Assembly: GCF_002918555.1 (NCBI RefSeq)
Contig: NZ_PQMB01000002.1
Coordinates: 100,104 to 164,103 of the forward strand
Length of the DNA: 64,000 bases
Direction: 5' to 3'
Source of the DNA: Citrobacter amalonaticus
Lineage (GTDB): Bacteria; Pseudomonadota; Gammaproteobacteria; Enterobacterales; Enterobacteriaceae
Shown here in pieces: positions 39,370 to 48,054 of this stretch. The position numbers and the translations under genes are program-made. Within the stretch, counting starts at the first letter, position 1; each line of letters begins with the position of its first letter. The notes below the pieces were generated by a model. The model saw only the letters and a list, made by a program, of their open reading frames with translations, did no database searches and was not told the DNA's origin.

Positions 39370-40299
39370 TTAGCTTTTTATAGCAAAATTATTACTATCA
39401 AAATGATAAGGATCGTTATCTGCTATCTGACATTGTGCTTCAATTTCAACTGGCCATTGCGGAATTTTACTGGTACGCATTGAAACCCATCGCCCCAGTG
39501 ACTCCAGTAATGACAAGGGGAACAGGATAACTTTCGCCAGTCTGTAACGATATTTATACGTTAATATTTCCAGTCCTGTTGTATAGGTTTCTTTTGTACG
39601 GGCAATGGGCAGATAATATTGAATGCTGTTTACAGCATTCTGCACGCCATCCTCATCCTCCATATAGCGTCTAATCAGTTCCCAGAAAGGCAACACTTCA
39701 TGCTGGAAAAGGTCATACATCCCCAGTGTGAACATATCCTTCACCGTCAGACCATCCTCATCCAGAATCAGTCCACAAAGGTACCAGTGTCTGGCGGTAA
39801 CTCCGTCAGGCTTACGCTGAACTAACGTGAAGAAAATATCATCCCAGTTATAGGTACTTACTGTACCATCCATTCTAAAAAGATGTACTTTTCGCTCTTT
39901 ACGATTAAAACGAATGGGATAGTGTGTGAGTTTAAAGCACTCTGTTTTCATCCCAATATATATTATTATAAATGCCAGGGAGAAGATAAAATATATCTGC
40001 ACCAGATCCCATATTAACCCTTTTCTCAGCAACCCCCAGGTAAACAGACCTAAAACACCAGAAAATAAAATTAAGAAAACAATCAAAAATACAGTAAGAA
40101 AACCTCTTTCTTTATAATGGACATCCGCAACTTCCAGATATGTTGAATTAATGCTGATAACCCCTTTTTCATCGCGTAACTCATGCGTTTTAAAGGGGTG
40201 ACGAAAACTCGAAGTGACATGTCGATGTTCATAAAGCTCTGGTCTAGTGATCAGACGGTCAACGGTAAATTTGAGCAAAAACTCATTCAGTTTCCTCAT
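39370..40299 (-). CDS. DUF6708 membrane protein, copy 1 (putative T6SS immunity)
   Basis: This 309-residue protein is the first of three tandem paralogues. It has an N-terminal cytosolic part (about 1-65), two hydrophobic helices (about 67-91 and 95-117), and a long conserved C-terminal domain containing HYPIRFNRKERKVHLFRMDG and a WYLCGLILDEDGL stretch. The start is the ATG at 40299 with GAGGA six bases upstream; an earlier TTG (40305) is not needed. Its last ten residues (DSNNFAIKS) differ from the other copies. The immunity role is inferred from position next to the effector and from its membrane topology. Confidence 0.8.
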   Translation of the reverse strand: MRKLNEFLLKFTVDRLITRPELYEHRHVTSSFRHPFKTHELRDEKGVISINSTYLEVADVHYKERGFLTVFLIVFLILFSGVLGLFTWGLLRKGLIWDLVQIYFIFSLAFIIIYIGMKTECFKLTHYPIRFNRKERKVHLFRMDGTVSTYNWDDIFFTLVQRKPDGVTARHWYLCGLILDEDGLTVKDMFTLGMYDLFQHEVLPFWELIRRYMEDEDGVQNAVNSIQYYLPIARTKETYTTGLEILTYKYRYRLAKVILFPLSLLESLGRWVSMRTSKIPQWPVEIEAQCQIADNDPYHFDSNNFAIKS

Positions 40300-40333
40300 T
40301 ATCAATCCTCAGTCATTTCATATCAGCGAAGCA

Positions 40334-41269
40334 TTATATATTTTTATTCATCTCAGCAGTACTGCTATCAAAACGATAAGGATCATTATCGGCTATCTGA
40401 CATTGTGCTTCAATTTCAACTGGCCATTGTGGAATTTTACTGGTACGCATTGAAACCCATCGCCCCAGTGACTCCAGTAATGACAAGGGGAACAGGATAA
40501 CTTTCGCCAGTCTGTAACGATATTTATACGTTAATATTTCCAGTCCTGTTGTATAGGTTTCTTTTGTACTGGCAATGGGCAGATAATATTGAATGCTGTT
40601 TACAGCATCCTGCACGCCATCCTCATCCTCCATATAGCGTCTAATCAGCTCCCAGAAAGGCAACACTTCATGCTGGAAAAGGTCATACATCCCCAGTGTG
40701 AACATATCCTTCACCGTCAGGCCATCCTCATCCAGAATCAGTCCACAAAGATACCAGTGTCTGGCGGTAAGTCCATCAGGCTTACGCTGTACTAACGTGA
40801 AGAAAATATCATCCCAGTTATAGGTACTTACTGTACCATCCATTCGAAAAAGATGTACTTTTCGCTCTTTACGATTAAAACGAATGGGATAATGGGTGAG
40901 AATAAAACATTCCTCCTTTATTAAAAGGTAGAACATTATAAATACAGGAGAAGATACAAAATAAATAAAAACCGTATCCCAAACATCCCCTTCCGCCAGC
41001 AATCCCCAAGTAAAGAAGCCAAGCCCACTCAATAAAAGAATTAAAAAAACAATAATAAAGACAGTAAGAAAGCCTCTGCCCTTATAATGAACATCCGCAA
41101 CTTCCAGATATCTTGAATTAATGCTGATAACGCCTTTTTCATCGCGTAACTCATACGTTTCAAAGGGGTGACGAAAACTCGAAGTGACATGTCGATGTTC
41201 ATAAAGCTCTGGTCGAGTGATCAGACGGTCAACGGTAAATTTGAGCAAAAACTCATTCAGTTTCCTCAT
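40334..41269 (-). CDS. DUF6708 membrane protein, copy 2 (putative T6SS immunity)
   Basis: This is the 311-residue middle paralogue. Residues 1-50 and 122-300 are almost identical to the neighbours, but the two helices differ most in this copy (for example GFFTWGLLAEGDVWDTVFIY and SSPVFIMFYLLIKEE). The C-terminus ends DSSTAEMNKNI, as in copy 3. The ATG at 41269 follows GAGGATTGATA. It is separated from copy 1 by 34 bases and lies 34 bases behind copy 3, so all three are probably co-transcribed. Confidence 0.8.
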   Translation of the reverse strand: MRKLNEFLLKFTVDRLITRPELYEHRHVTSSFRHPFETYELRDEKGVISINSRYLEVADVHYKGRGFLTVFIIVFLILLLSGLGFFTWGLLAEGDVWDTVFIYFVSSPVFIMFYLLIKEECFILTHYPIRFNRKERKVHLFRMDGTVSTYNWDDIFFTLVQRKPDGLTARHWYLCGLILDEDGLTVKDMFTLGMYDLFQHEVLPFWELIRRYMEDEDGVQDAVNSIQYYLPIASTKETYTTGLEILTYKYRYRLAKVILFPLSLLESLGRWVSMRTSKIPQWPVEIEAQCQIADNDPYRFDSSTAEMNKNI

Positions 41270-41303
41270 TATCAATCCTCAGTCATTTCATATCAGCGAA
41301 GCA

Positions 41304-42239
41304 TTATATATTTTTATTCATCTCAGCAGTACTGCTATCAAAACGATAAGGATCATTATCGGCTATCTGACATTGTGCTTCAATTTCAACTGGCCATTGT
41401 GGAGTTTTACTGGTACGCATTGAAACCCATCGCCCCAGTGACTCCAGTAATGACAAGGGGAACAGGATAACTTTCGCCAGTCTGTAACGATATTTATACG
41501 TTAATATTTCCAGTCCTGTTTTATAGGTCTCTTTTGTACGGGCAATGGGCAGATAATATTGAATGCTGTTTACAGCATCCTGCACGCCATCCTCATCCTC
41601 CATATAGCGTCTAATCAGTTCCCAGAAAGGCAACACTTCATGCTGGAAAAGGTCATACATCCCCAGTGTGAACATATCCTTCACCGTCAGACCATCCTCA
41701 TCCAGAATCAGTCCACAAAGGTACCAGTGTCTGGCGGTAAATCCATCAGGCTTACGCTGAACCAACGTGAAGAAAATATCATCCCAGTTATAGGTACTTA
41801 CTGTACCATCCATTCGAAAGAGATGTACTTTTCGCTCTTTACGATTAAAACGAATAGGATAGTGGGTGAGTTTAAAGCACTCTGTTTTCAGCCCAATATA
41901 TATCATAATAAATGCCGGAGAGAAAATAGAAAATGTCAGCACCGCATCATAGATAAGCCCTCTACTTAGCAAGTCCCAGGTAAATAAGCTTGCAGCACCA
42001 GAGAATATGATTAAAAAAACAATCAAAAATACAGTAAAAAAACCTCTTCCTTTATAATTAGCATCCGTGACTTCCAAATATACTGAATTAATGCTGATAA
42101 CCCCCTTTTCATCGCGTAACTCATGCGTTTCAAAGGGGTGACGAAAGCTTGAGGTGACATGTCGATGCTCATAAAGCTCTGCTCGAGTGATTAGGCGATC
42201 AACGTTAAATTTTAAAAAAAACTCTTGTAGCTTTCTCAT
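41304..42239 (-). CDS. DUF6708 membrane protein, copy 3 (putative T6SS immunity)
   Basis: This is the 311-residue paralogue nearest the effector gene, whose stop lies 13 bases upstream. It begins MRKLQEFFLKFNVDRLITRA, slightly different from the other two, and has its own helix sequences (GAASLFTWDLLSRGLIYDAV, then FSIFSPAFIMIYIGLK). AGGA precedes the ATG pair at 42242/42239; the second is preferred by spacing. As the copy directly behind the effector it is the most likely original partner. Confidence 0.8.
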   Translation of the reverse strand: MRKLQEFFLKFNVDRLITRAELYEHRHVTSSFRHPFETHELRDEKGVISINSVYLEVTDANYKGRGFFTVFLIVFLIIFSGAASLFTWDLLSRGLIYDAVLTFSIFSPAFIMIYIGLKTECFKLTHYPIRFNRKERKVHLFRMDGTVSTYNWDDIFFTLVQRKPDGFTARHWYLCGLILDEDGLTVKDMFTLGMYDLFQHEVLPFWELIRRYMEDEDGVQDAVNSIQYYLPIARTKETYKTGLEILTYKYRYRLAKVILFPLSLLESLGRWVSMRTSKTPQWPVEIEAQCQIADNDPYRFDSSTAEMNKNI

Positions 42240-42252
42240 CATTAATCCTTAG

Positions 42253-44817
42253 CTATTCGATTGCCCAGAGTTTACCATATTCTACAGCCTCTTCCTCGGC
42301 CGACGTGTAGTTTCCCTCAGGAAGTTTCCCCCATAGATTTTTTTCCAGCCATTTCTGCAAATCATTGGGTTTATAATATTCGATTAGGAAAGCGACAGCT
42401 ATTATAGCGACTGCCACAACTAAACCAAATACAACCCACCCCCCCATTATTGCTGCGATGCCAGCTATTCCTAATATAGCAGATACTGAATACAATCTAA
42501 ACAAAAGCATATGCTCTTGTTTTTTTTGTTGCCATGCTTCATATCCATCACAGAAAGCCAGGACCACACCACCGATAATACCAATATATCTACCCAAGTT
42601 AGCTAAAACATTTACCCAGGAACTCACTACCCCTGTCATTCTCAGCATGCCATACTTAATAGTTCCGGCACTTAGCTCAATCGCCCCCCCGCTGACGCCC
42701 CCCCAGCATGCCGATAGCCGAATAGAAGACTGGCTATTGACACCACCATACCAATGTTTTTCTTTTTCAATCATATTATTAATAGCGTAACACTGAAAAA
42801 GTATTGATATCAAATTTCCCTTTAGCGCTGTTTTCGATAGACTGCGTTTCATATAGTGATCATATGCCTGTTCTCCCGTCACCATACGCTGGCGAATCAA
42901 TTCTATTTTTTCGTCTACCGACTTACCTTTAAACATCTCATCCATATCTTCAGTTAACAACGCCACAAAGCCGTATTTATCCGTCCCTTGTAACTGGATA
43001 CCATCAATAGCCTTCAGGCGCATCTCTTTCTCAAGCAACGTTATGACTTCTTTCGTATCCAGTCGACTTTTAACCTGATTCGCATAGCGCTGTTTTTCGG
43101 TTATCCGTTGGGCTGGAGTAAGTCCTGCTCTGTCAAACGTTTCATTAATGACCTTTCGGGATAATTCCCGGGATAATGCCATTTTTTCTCCCGACTTTTC
43201 AAAATATGCAAGCGGATTGCCAGAATACACCGCCAGCATCACGGGCAATCGTTCAACATTTCCCTGGACAGTCCGACCAAATAAAGATATTAACGCTCCA
43301 GCAAGAGTAACATTCAGTGTACTAATTATATCTTTCGCATCCGCCAGTTTGTCCAGACAAGCAGCGACGCCTGAAAATAAGTAATTCCATGGTAGTCCTA
43401 ATAAGTTTTCGGCAGGAACCGTTGTGGGTATATTTTTGCTCATCAATTGAGACAACTTATCCTGATTAAGCACGAAGGCACGTATTATCGGATTTCTAGT
43501 GTCATTTACATCGCCCTGCAATTTAGTTCGATAGTAATCAAAACAAGGACCTTTATCTTGTCCACCCAGTACACACATCGCTAGCGTTAGAGCATAGTAT
43601 CCACCACTTGAGGCATCACTTGAATCATAGTTGTAGTAAAAGTAATTACAGAATGCAGTATGTTTTAACATCTGCAAATACATATCCACCAATGGCTGAC
43701 AGTATTCTTCTTCAAATTTTTTACGGGCTACATCTAATGATTCAACGAATGTTTCCTTATCGCTCACTCGATAGTATTTTTTATATTTATCCCATTCTTC
43801 ATCAGACCATCCTCTTAATTTCTTATCTGTTATATCATGAAGATCCTGAGCCATTTTCTTTCCAAGACGTTGATTATAGGTAAAGCCCCCCATGCTGACC
43901 ATACCAAGCTCTAACTTTTTCTCTTCTTCTGCTGTAAGTTGAAGATTACGTATTTTTGCACTTTCTTTAACATTATATTCCATCCCATCAATCATGGTAT
44001 TTAATGCAAACTTTCTGTCAAAATCCTTATTATTTTCTGCTAAGCGTTGCTGCGCAAGAAAATCTTCGGTGATACGCGATGCTAACTCTGCAAGATCGCG
44101 GACAATACCGATGGGATCAGGAATGGCCAAAATCACAGAGAGAGTTGGATCGGGTTTTGCCGGAGGCATGGTTAATGATAATGCCGCCTGCTGTATATAC
44201 TGGGCATCTTCCTGCGATTTTCTTCGCCATTTTGCCGAAAGGAACTGCAACTTTTTATCATCCACACGCAGTGAAGAAAACTCGGCCACAACGTCTGTCA
44301 GATGCGTCAAGGATAATGCCTGTCCGGCTTTTTTAGTACTTAACCATTCCTGCAAATCAAAGCGCTGCATGTGGGCTTCGCGCCAGTCTACTTTCAGGTG
44401 TTGTTTTCTGATATTCTCGGTCCAGGGATGTTCCGACCAACCCAGCCAGAAACATCCGTTCTCACTGATATCAGGTGACAGTGGCAATGCAATAAATGTC
44501 GATTTAGCCACCTCCAGAACTTTTCCTGCACAGGGTTTTTGACCACTCTGCGGTGCCAATACTGAACTGCTATTATTCATCTTCCAGAAATATCCATCCT
44601 CAGTAACAAAATAGTCTGTCCATTTATTTCTTCTCTCATCATATACATAAAGATAGCCCTCTCGTAACTGACGACAAGTATAATTTACATCACCTTTTGC
44701 GGGGATATCTGTTTTTATCTCATCAGGCAAACCCGGCGCCCTTGCCGCAGAATTTACAACAGCTGCCCGAACAGGCAATAATGCGAGTCCTCTACGTTCG
44801 CAAAAATTACATGACAT
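42253..44817 (-). CDS. VasX-like (BTH_I2691-type) T6SS effector with hydrophobic C-terminus
   Basis: The 854-residue protein begins MSCNFCERRGLALLPVRAAV, the opening typical of VasX N-terminal-region effectors, followed by the TCRQLREGYLYVYDERRNKW block. The long middle is helical. The C-terminus has hydrophobic stretches at about 742-757, 776-793 and 794-812 followed by a 41-residue polar tail, which suggests a pore-forming inner-membrane toxin like colicin-type VasX. The start at 44817 is chosen over an upstream extension because it carries the family N-terminus and lies two bases before the end of the adaptor gene. Confidence 0.85.
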   Translation of the reverse strand: MSCNFCERRGLALLPVRAAVVNSAARAPGLPDEIKTDIPAKGDVNYTCRQLREGYLYVYDERRNKWTDYFVTEDGYFWKMNNSSSVLAPQSGQKPCAGKVLEVAKSTFIALPLSPDISENGCFWLGWSEHPWTENIRKQHLKVDWREAHMQRFDLQEWLSTKKAGQALSLTHLTDVVAEFSSLRVDDKKLQFLSAKWRRKSQEDAQYIQQAALSLTMPPAKPDPTLSVILAIPDPIGIVRDLAELASRITEDFLAQQRLAENNKDFDRKFALNTMIDGMEYNVKESAKIRNLQLTAEEEKKLELGMVSMGGFTYNQRLGKKMAQDLHDITDKKLRGWSDEEWDKYKKYYRVSDKETFVESLDVARKKFEEEYCQPLVDMYLQMLKHTAFCNYFYYNYDSSDASSGGYYALTLAMCVLGGQDKGPCFDYYRTKLQGDVNDTRNPIIRAFVLNQDKLSQLMSKNIPTTVPAENLLGLPWNYLFSGVAACLDKLADAKDIISTLNVTLAGALISLFGRTVQGNVERLPVMLAVYSGNPLAYFEKSGEKMALSRELSRKVINETFDRAGLTPAQRITEKQRYANQVKSRLDTKEVITLLEKEMRLKAIDGIQLQGTDKYGFVALLTEDMDEMFKGKSVDEKIELIRQRMVTGEQAYDHYMKRSLSKTALKGNLISILFQCYAINNMIEKEKHWYGGVNSQSSIRLSACWGGVSGGAIELSAGTIKYGMLRMTGVVSSWVNVLANLGRYIGIIGGVVLAFCDGYEAWQQKKQEHMLLFRLYSVSAILGIAGIAAIMGGWVVFGLVVAVAIIAVAFLIEYYKPNDLQKWLEKNLWGKLPEGNYTSAEEEAVEYGKLWAIE

Positions 44818-44818
44818 C

Positions 44819-45676
44819 TTAATTTTCCTTATTCTTAGACTGACACTCAGTAACGATGAGCCTTCGTTCAGAGTCATCCAGCAAGGTAATTTCATCGCTA
44901 AATGCTCCAGGGGTTGATGATGTCTTATACAAAATTTTAGCTACACGAGCAGACTGCCAAAACAATGGATGAAGTTCTAACCCAGACAAAGCAAATATCT
45001 TGATATCATCATGATGAGTTAAACCAAACTTTTTTCTGGCAACATTAATATATCTTTCTATCTCATTACTCAGAGAAATTTTACTTTCAACGCTAATCAA
45101 CGCCTCATATTGTTGAAGAACTTGATTAATCAGACCAATATTCCGCAAACGATAAACACTCTCTTCGCTATACCCACCCCATCCTGAAAAAACAATTTTC
45201 TCACAATCAAAGGTAAGCCCACCAGAATTATCAAACCATGTACAATAATCAATGCCAGCCATTCTGTTTAAGTTTTGCAATTGCAGTGGTGTTAAAATCC
45301 TTAATAGTTGAAAATACACAAGGCAATCATAGTAACGGAGTAAATAACGCTCTCCGACTTCTGGTTCATAAAATATAAAAGCATCAGCAAGACGAAGAAT
45401 TAATGCATCATCTGGATATTGGCTTGATATTGCCATGACGAAGGGTTGCTGTGTCGTTTCATTGATTAAGCTGGATAACTGTGATATGCCTTCAGTATTT
45501 AACTTGTTTAAAGTTACCAGCCATGGATACAGTTTTTCCTGTGGGGAAAGTATTGCAGAAACAATCGGTCTGGCTTTCCATTCCTCGGGTGGTGATGGAT
45601 AATATATTCTGTCAATAATCACATGCGTATGTTTAGTCAACGCATAGGGATGATGTAAATAACGTAAAATATCCAT
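44819..45676 (-). CDS. DUF4123 T6SS effector chaperone/adaptor
   Basis: The 285-residue protein matches the DUF4123 (TEC/Tap) family, which loads a specific effector onto its VgrG. The characteristic central segment is PFVMAISSQYPDDALILRLA, followed by a YYDCLVYFQLLRIL stretch. It sits between vgrG (two-base gap) and the effector (adjacent), as expected for a cognate loader. It is AT-rich like the cargo. Confidence 0.88.
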   Translation of the reverse strand: MDILRYLHHPYALTKHTHVIIDRIYYPSPPEEWKARPIVSAILSPQEKLYPWLVTLNKLNTEGISQLSSLINETTQQPFVMAISSQYPDDALILRLADAFIFYEPEVGERYLLRYYDCLVYFQLLRILTPLQLQNLNRMAGIDYCTWFDNSGGLTFDCEKIVFSGWGGYSEESVYRLRNIGLINQVLQQYEALISVESKISLSNEIERYINVARKKFGLTHHDDIKIFALSGLELHPLFWQSARVAKILYKTSSTPGAFSDEITLLDDSERRLIVTECQSKNKEN

Positions 45677-45678
45677 AC

Positions 45679-48054
45679 TTATTCCATTTTCACCAGAGCA
45701 TCATTATTCAGCGCGCTACTACTGGCTAAAGATTCACAGAGTGTATAACCTGTTACTGGTGCAGCAGCAACTTCAGGCCCTTCCATTAATAAACTCGCTG
45801 ATTTAATTTCTACAGTGCCCAGTGTCGATATCGTAATTTTATCACTATCGAGAACAATAGAAGAACCATTGCACGTTAACGTAATTTTCTTCCTGGCAGT
45901 AATTACAACTTCATCATCATTGCTGCTAATGCTCATTTTCTTTTGAGAGAATAACGCCATTTCATCATGTTGCGCTTCAATCTCAACCTTGCCGGCGGCA
46001 GCAACGAGTTTCATTCCCATTTCATGAACAAAAATAGAAAGCGCTCTTTTTGCTGCAATGGTCATCCGCTGCAAAACTGTAATTGAACCATTTTTTCCTG
46101 CGGTCAGAACTAAATCACTATCAGTGCTATGTTGCATAAGACCTGGGGTACTTAGTGCAATGCCTTCAGGAGCGGAGCCGACTATTACTGGTTGCCTTAG
46201 TACATCGAAACCATTTTTCAATTGTTTCTGATAAGGTTCATGATCAGTGACAGGCACCTTAGATTTCAATGCCTGATTCATTATTGATTGTGCCATCTCA
46301 AGAGCATTATTTAACTGGTCAATGGTTTGTTCCATCTCCAGCACCTGCCCCTGGGCTTTCGCCTGGCCATCTGCGCTGATGAAAATACCCTTCTGCGCCC
46401 GTATCGCGCCCCAGCTGTCGGTGCGCAGTTCAAAACCCTCGCCCCGCTGCTGTCTTTCGCTGTCCACCAGATGCCCCAGGTTCAGCTGGCTTTTCCCGCC
46501 GTACTCCGTCGAGACCTTGATGTGCTCCTGACCCCGGTTGTCATCGAGGCGGATCTTGTTGTTCGACGGGGTGCGCAGCACGTTGCGTTTGTAATTGCGG
46601 ATGGTCACATGGTCCGGATGCGCCGAGTCATGCAGCACCCCGGCAATGTACGGCCGGTCCGGATTGCCGTCCTCAAAGCCAATCGCCACTTCGGTGCCCG
46701 CCAGCAGCGGCAGGTGCAAACCGTAGGTGTCCCCGGCGTAGGGGCGCGACTGGCGCACCCACAGGCTTTCAAAACCGGTCTCCCAGCTGTCGCGGTCAAA
46801 CAGCATGTTGACACGGTAGCGCCCGTCTTTATCAATGTGCCCGTAGGTGTCGTTTTCCGTGGTGCTGGTCACCCGCGCGGGCAGCGTTCCCGCCATCACC
46901 GGACGCCGGCCCGGCTCCGGCCGGAAGCCGTAATCGTTGTTATCGGGAATGGCCTCAAAGGCAATCTCGAAGCTCCTGTCACGCTTCGCGCGGCTTGTCA
47001 TCCCCGCGATCGCCACACCTCTGGCAAAGGTCTCCGTCACTTCATACCCCCCGGTGACCTTCAGCACCTGACCGGGCGCCAGCGTGGCGCTGCTGGTTAG
47101 CCCCGACAGGCGGGTCTGCCCGTTCAGGTAACGTTCGTGGCGAAGACGGGCATAAAACGCCCCGCTCTCCGGCGCGGGGTTACGCTCATACGTGCTGCCC
47201 TGAGTGAGATAGTTGTCCGCATAGTGATAGGCGTCGCCGTAGGTGGTTTCATCCCCGCGTGAAGCGTCCACCTGGACATTCATCTCCTGCGTCGCCTGGC
47301 GATAGTTATAGTCGCGGGTGCTGACCTGTTTCTGCACCACATTGTGGTGGCTCTCCATCCCCCAGACCGATTCCACCCCGAGATCAACCTGCCCGGACGG
47401 CGCCACCGACGGCAGCGTCGGCCCTTTTTCATACCCCTGCTGGCTGTCGTAAAACTCCACCACGTCAATATTCAGGCGCGTGTCGGTGGTGAAGCGAAAC
47501 CAGATCCCCACCTCCCCCAGCAGGCGGGTGATGAAATGCAGATCGTCCTCCCCGTACTGCATCACCTGTTCCCGGCGCGGGTACTCCTGCGACAACGTGA
47601 AGACAAAATCCTGACCGCGCAGGTTGTGCCGCTCGCGGAGGATCTTCTCCACAATCTGCGGCACCGACATGTCCTGGTAAATGGCGTTCTGATGCGACCG
47701 ATCAAGCAGCGCCAGACGGGGCCTCAGGGTCAGGGCGTAATGCGTTTCATCTTTCGAGCTGCCGAGGCGCTCAAAGCCGCAGACCACCCCCTGAATCACC
47801 CGCACCGGCTGCTGGACCTTGATGCCGAAGCCCTGGTCCACCGGTGCCTGCAGGGTCAGCGAGGCGGATTTCATCAGCATCATCTCCCGGCTGATGGCGT
47901 GGTCGCCGCTGGTGAACTCAATCCGGTAGCTGAACGGCTGGCTTAGCGCTTCCTCGCCTTCAAAGGCCAGCACGTCGAGTGACGACGCGCAGTCCCTGAC
48001 CGCCAGCAGATGATGGCTGTGGCTGAAACGCAGGGAAAATGGAATGGTGGTCAT
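45679..48054 (-). CDS. vgrG: VgrG (TssI), T6SS spike protein
   Basis: The 791-residue protein has the gp27/gp5-like VgrG core: MTTIPFSLRFSHSHHLLAV, the gp27-like barrels, and the OB-fold block ending VRQSRPYAGDTYGLHLPLLAGTEVAIGFEDGNPDRPYI. The IRLDDNRGQEHIKVSTEYGGKSQLNLGH needle-base region and a DUF2345-type C-terminal extension follow. No enzymatic domain is fused. Codons up to about 576 are GC-rich and the remainder AT-rich, so the tail that docks the adaptor and effector appears exchanged. Its ATG overlaps the clpV stop (ATGA). Confidence 0.95.
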   Translation of the reverse strand: MTTIPFSLRFSHSHHLLAVRDCASSLDVLAFEGEEALSQPFSYRIEFTSGDHAISREMMLMKSASLTLQAPVDQGFGIKVQQPVRVIQGVVCGFERLGSSKDETHYALTLRPRLALLDRSHQNAIYQDMSVPQIVEKILRERHNLRGQDFVFTLSQEYPRREQVMQYGEDDLHFITRLLGEVGIWFRFTTDTRLNIDVVEFYDSQQGYEKGPTLPSVAPSGQVDLGVESVWGMESHHNVVQKQVSTRDYNYRQATQEMNVQVDASRGDETTYGDAYHYADNYLTQGSTYERNPAPESGAFYARLRHERYLNGQTRLSGLTSSATLAPGQVLKVTGGYEVTETFARGVAIAGMTSRAKRDRSFEIAFEAIPDNNDYGFRPEPGRRPVMAGTLPARVTSTTENDTYGHIDKDGRYRVNMLFDRDSWETGFESLWVRQSRPYAGDTYGLHLPLLAGTEVAIGFEDGNPDRPYIAGVLHDSAHPDHVTIRNYKRNVLRTPSNNKIRLDDNRGQEHIKVSTEYGGKSQLNLGHLVDSERQQRGEGFELRTDSWGAIRAQKGIFISADGQAKAQGQVLEMEQTIDQLNNALEMAQSIMNQALKSKVPVTDHEPYQKQLKNGFDVLRQPVIVGSAPEGIALSTPGLMQHSTDSDLVLTAGKNGSITVLQRMTIAAKRALSIFVHEMGMKLVAAAGKVEIEAQHDEMALFSQKKMSISSNDDEVVITARKKITLTCNGSSIVLDSDKITISTLGTVEIKSASLLMEGPEVAAAPVTGYTLCESLASSSALNNDALVKME

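Larger units (their letters stand above)
39370..42239 (-). repeat. Three tandem direct repeats of about 970 bp (DUF6708 genes)
   Basis: The three genes and the spacers between copies 1/2 and 2/3 are repeated nearly identically. The spacers share the sequence around TATCAGCGAAGCATTATATA at 40321-40340 and 41291-41310. Differences concentrate in the membrane-helix codons (roughly codons 52-122), while the C-terminal coding part is almost unchanged, pointing to recent tandem duplication with local diversification or gene conversion. Confidence 0.93.
37570..46325. other. AT-rich T6SS cargo segment with sharp borders inside vgrG and tssM
   Basis: By eye the DNA changes from GC-rich core T6SS sequence to AT-rich sequence at about 46,325 (inside vgrG, near codon 576) and back at about 37,570 (inside tssM, near codon 93). 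Everything between encodes the VgrG tail, adaptor, effector, putative immunity proteins, PAAR and an unknown membrane protein. Such borders are what homologous exchange of an effector cassette between core genes would leave. Exact GC values were not computed. Confidence 0.7.

Noticed and set aside
39370..42239. Regularly repeated DNA considered as a CRISPR-like array
   Set aside because: The repeats are about 970 bp and coding, and they represent tandem paralogous genes.
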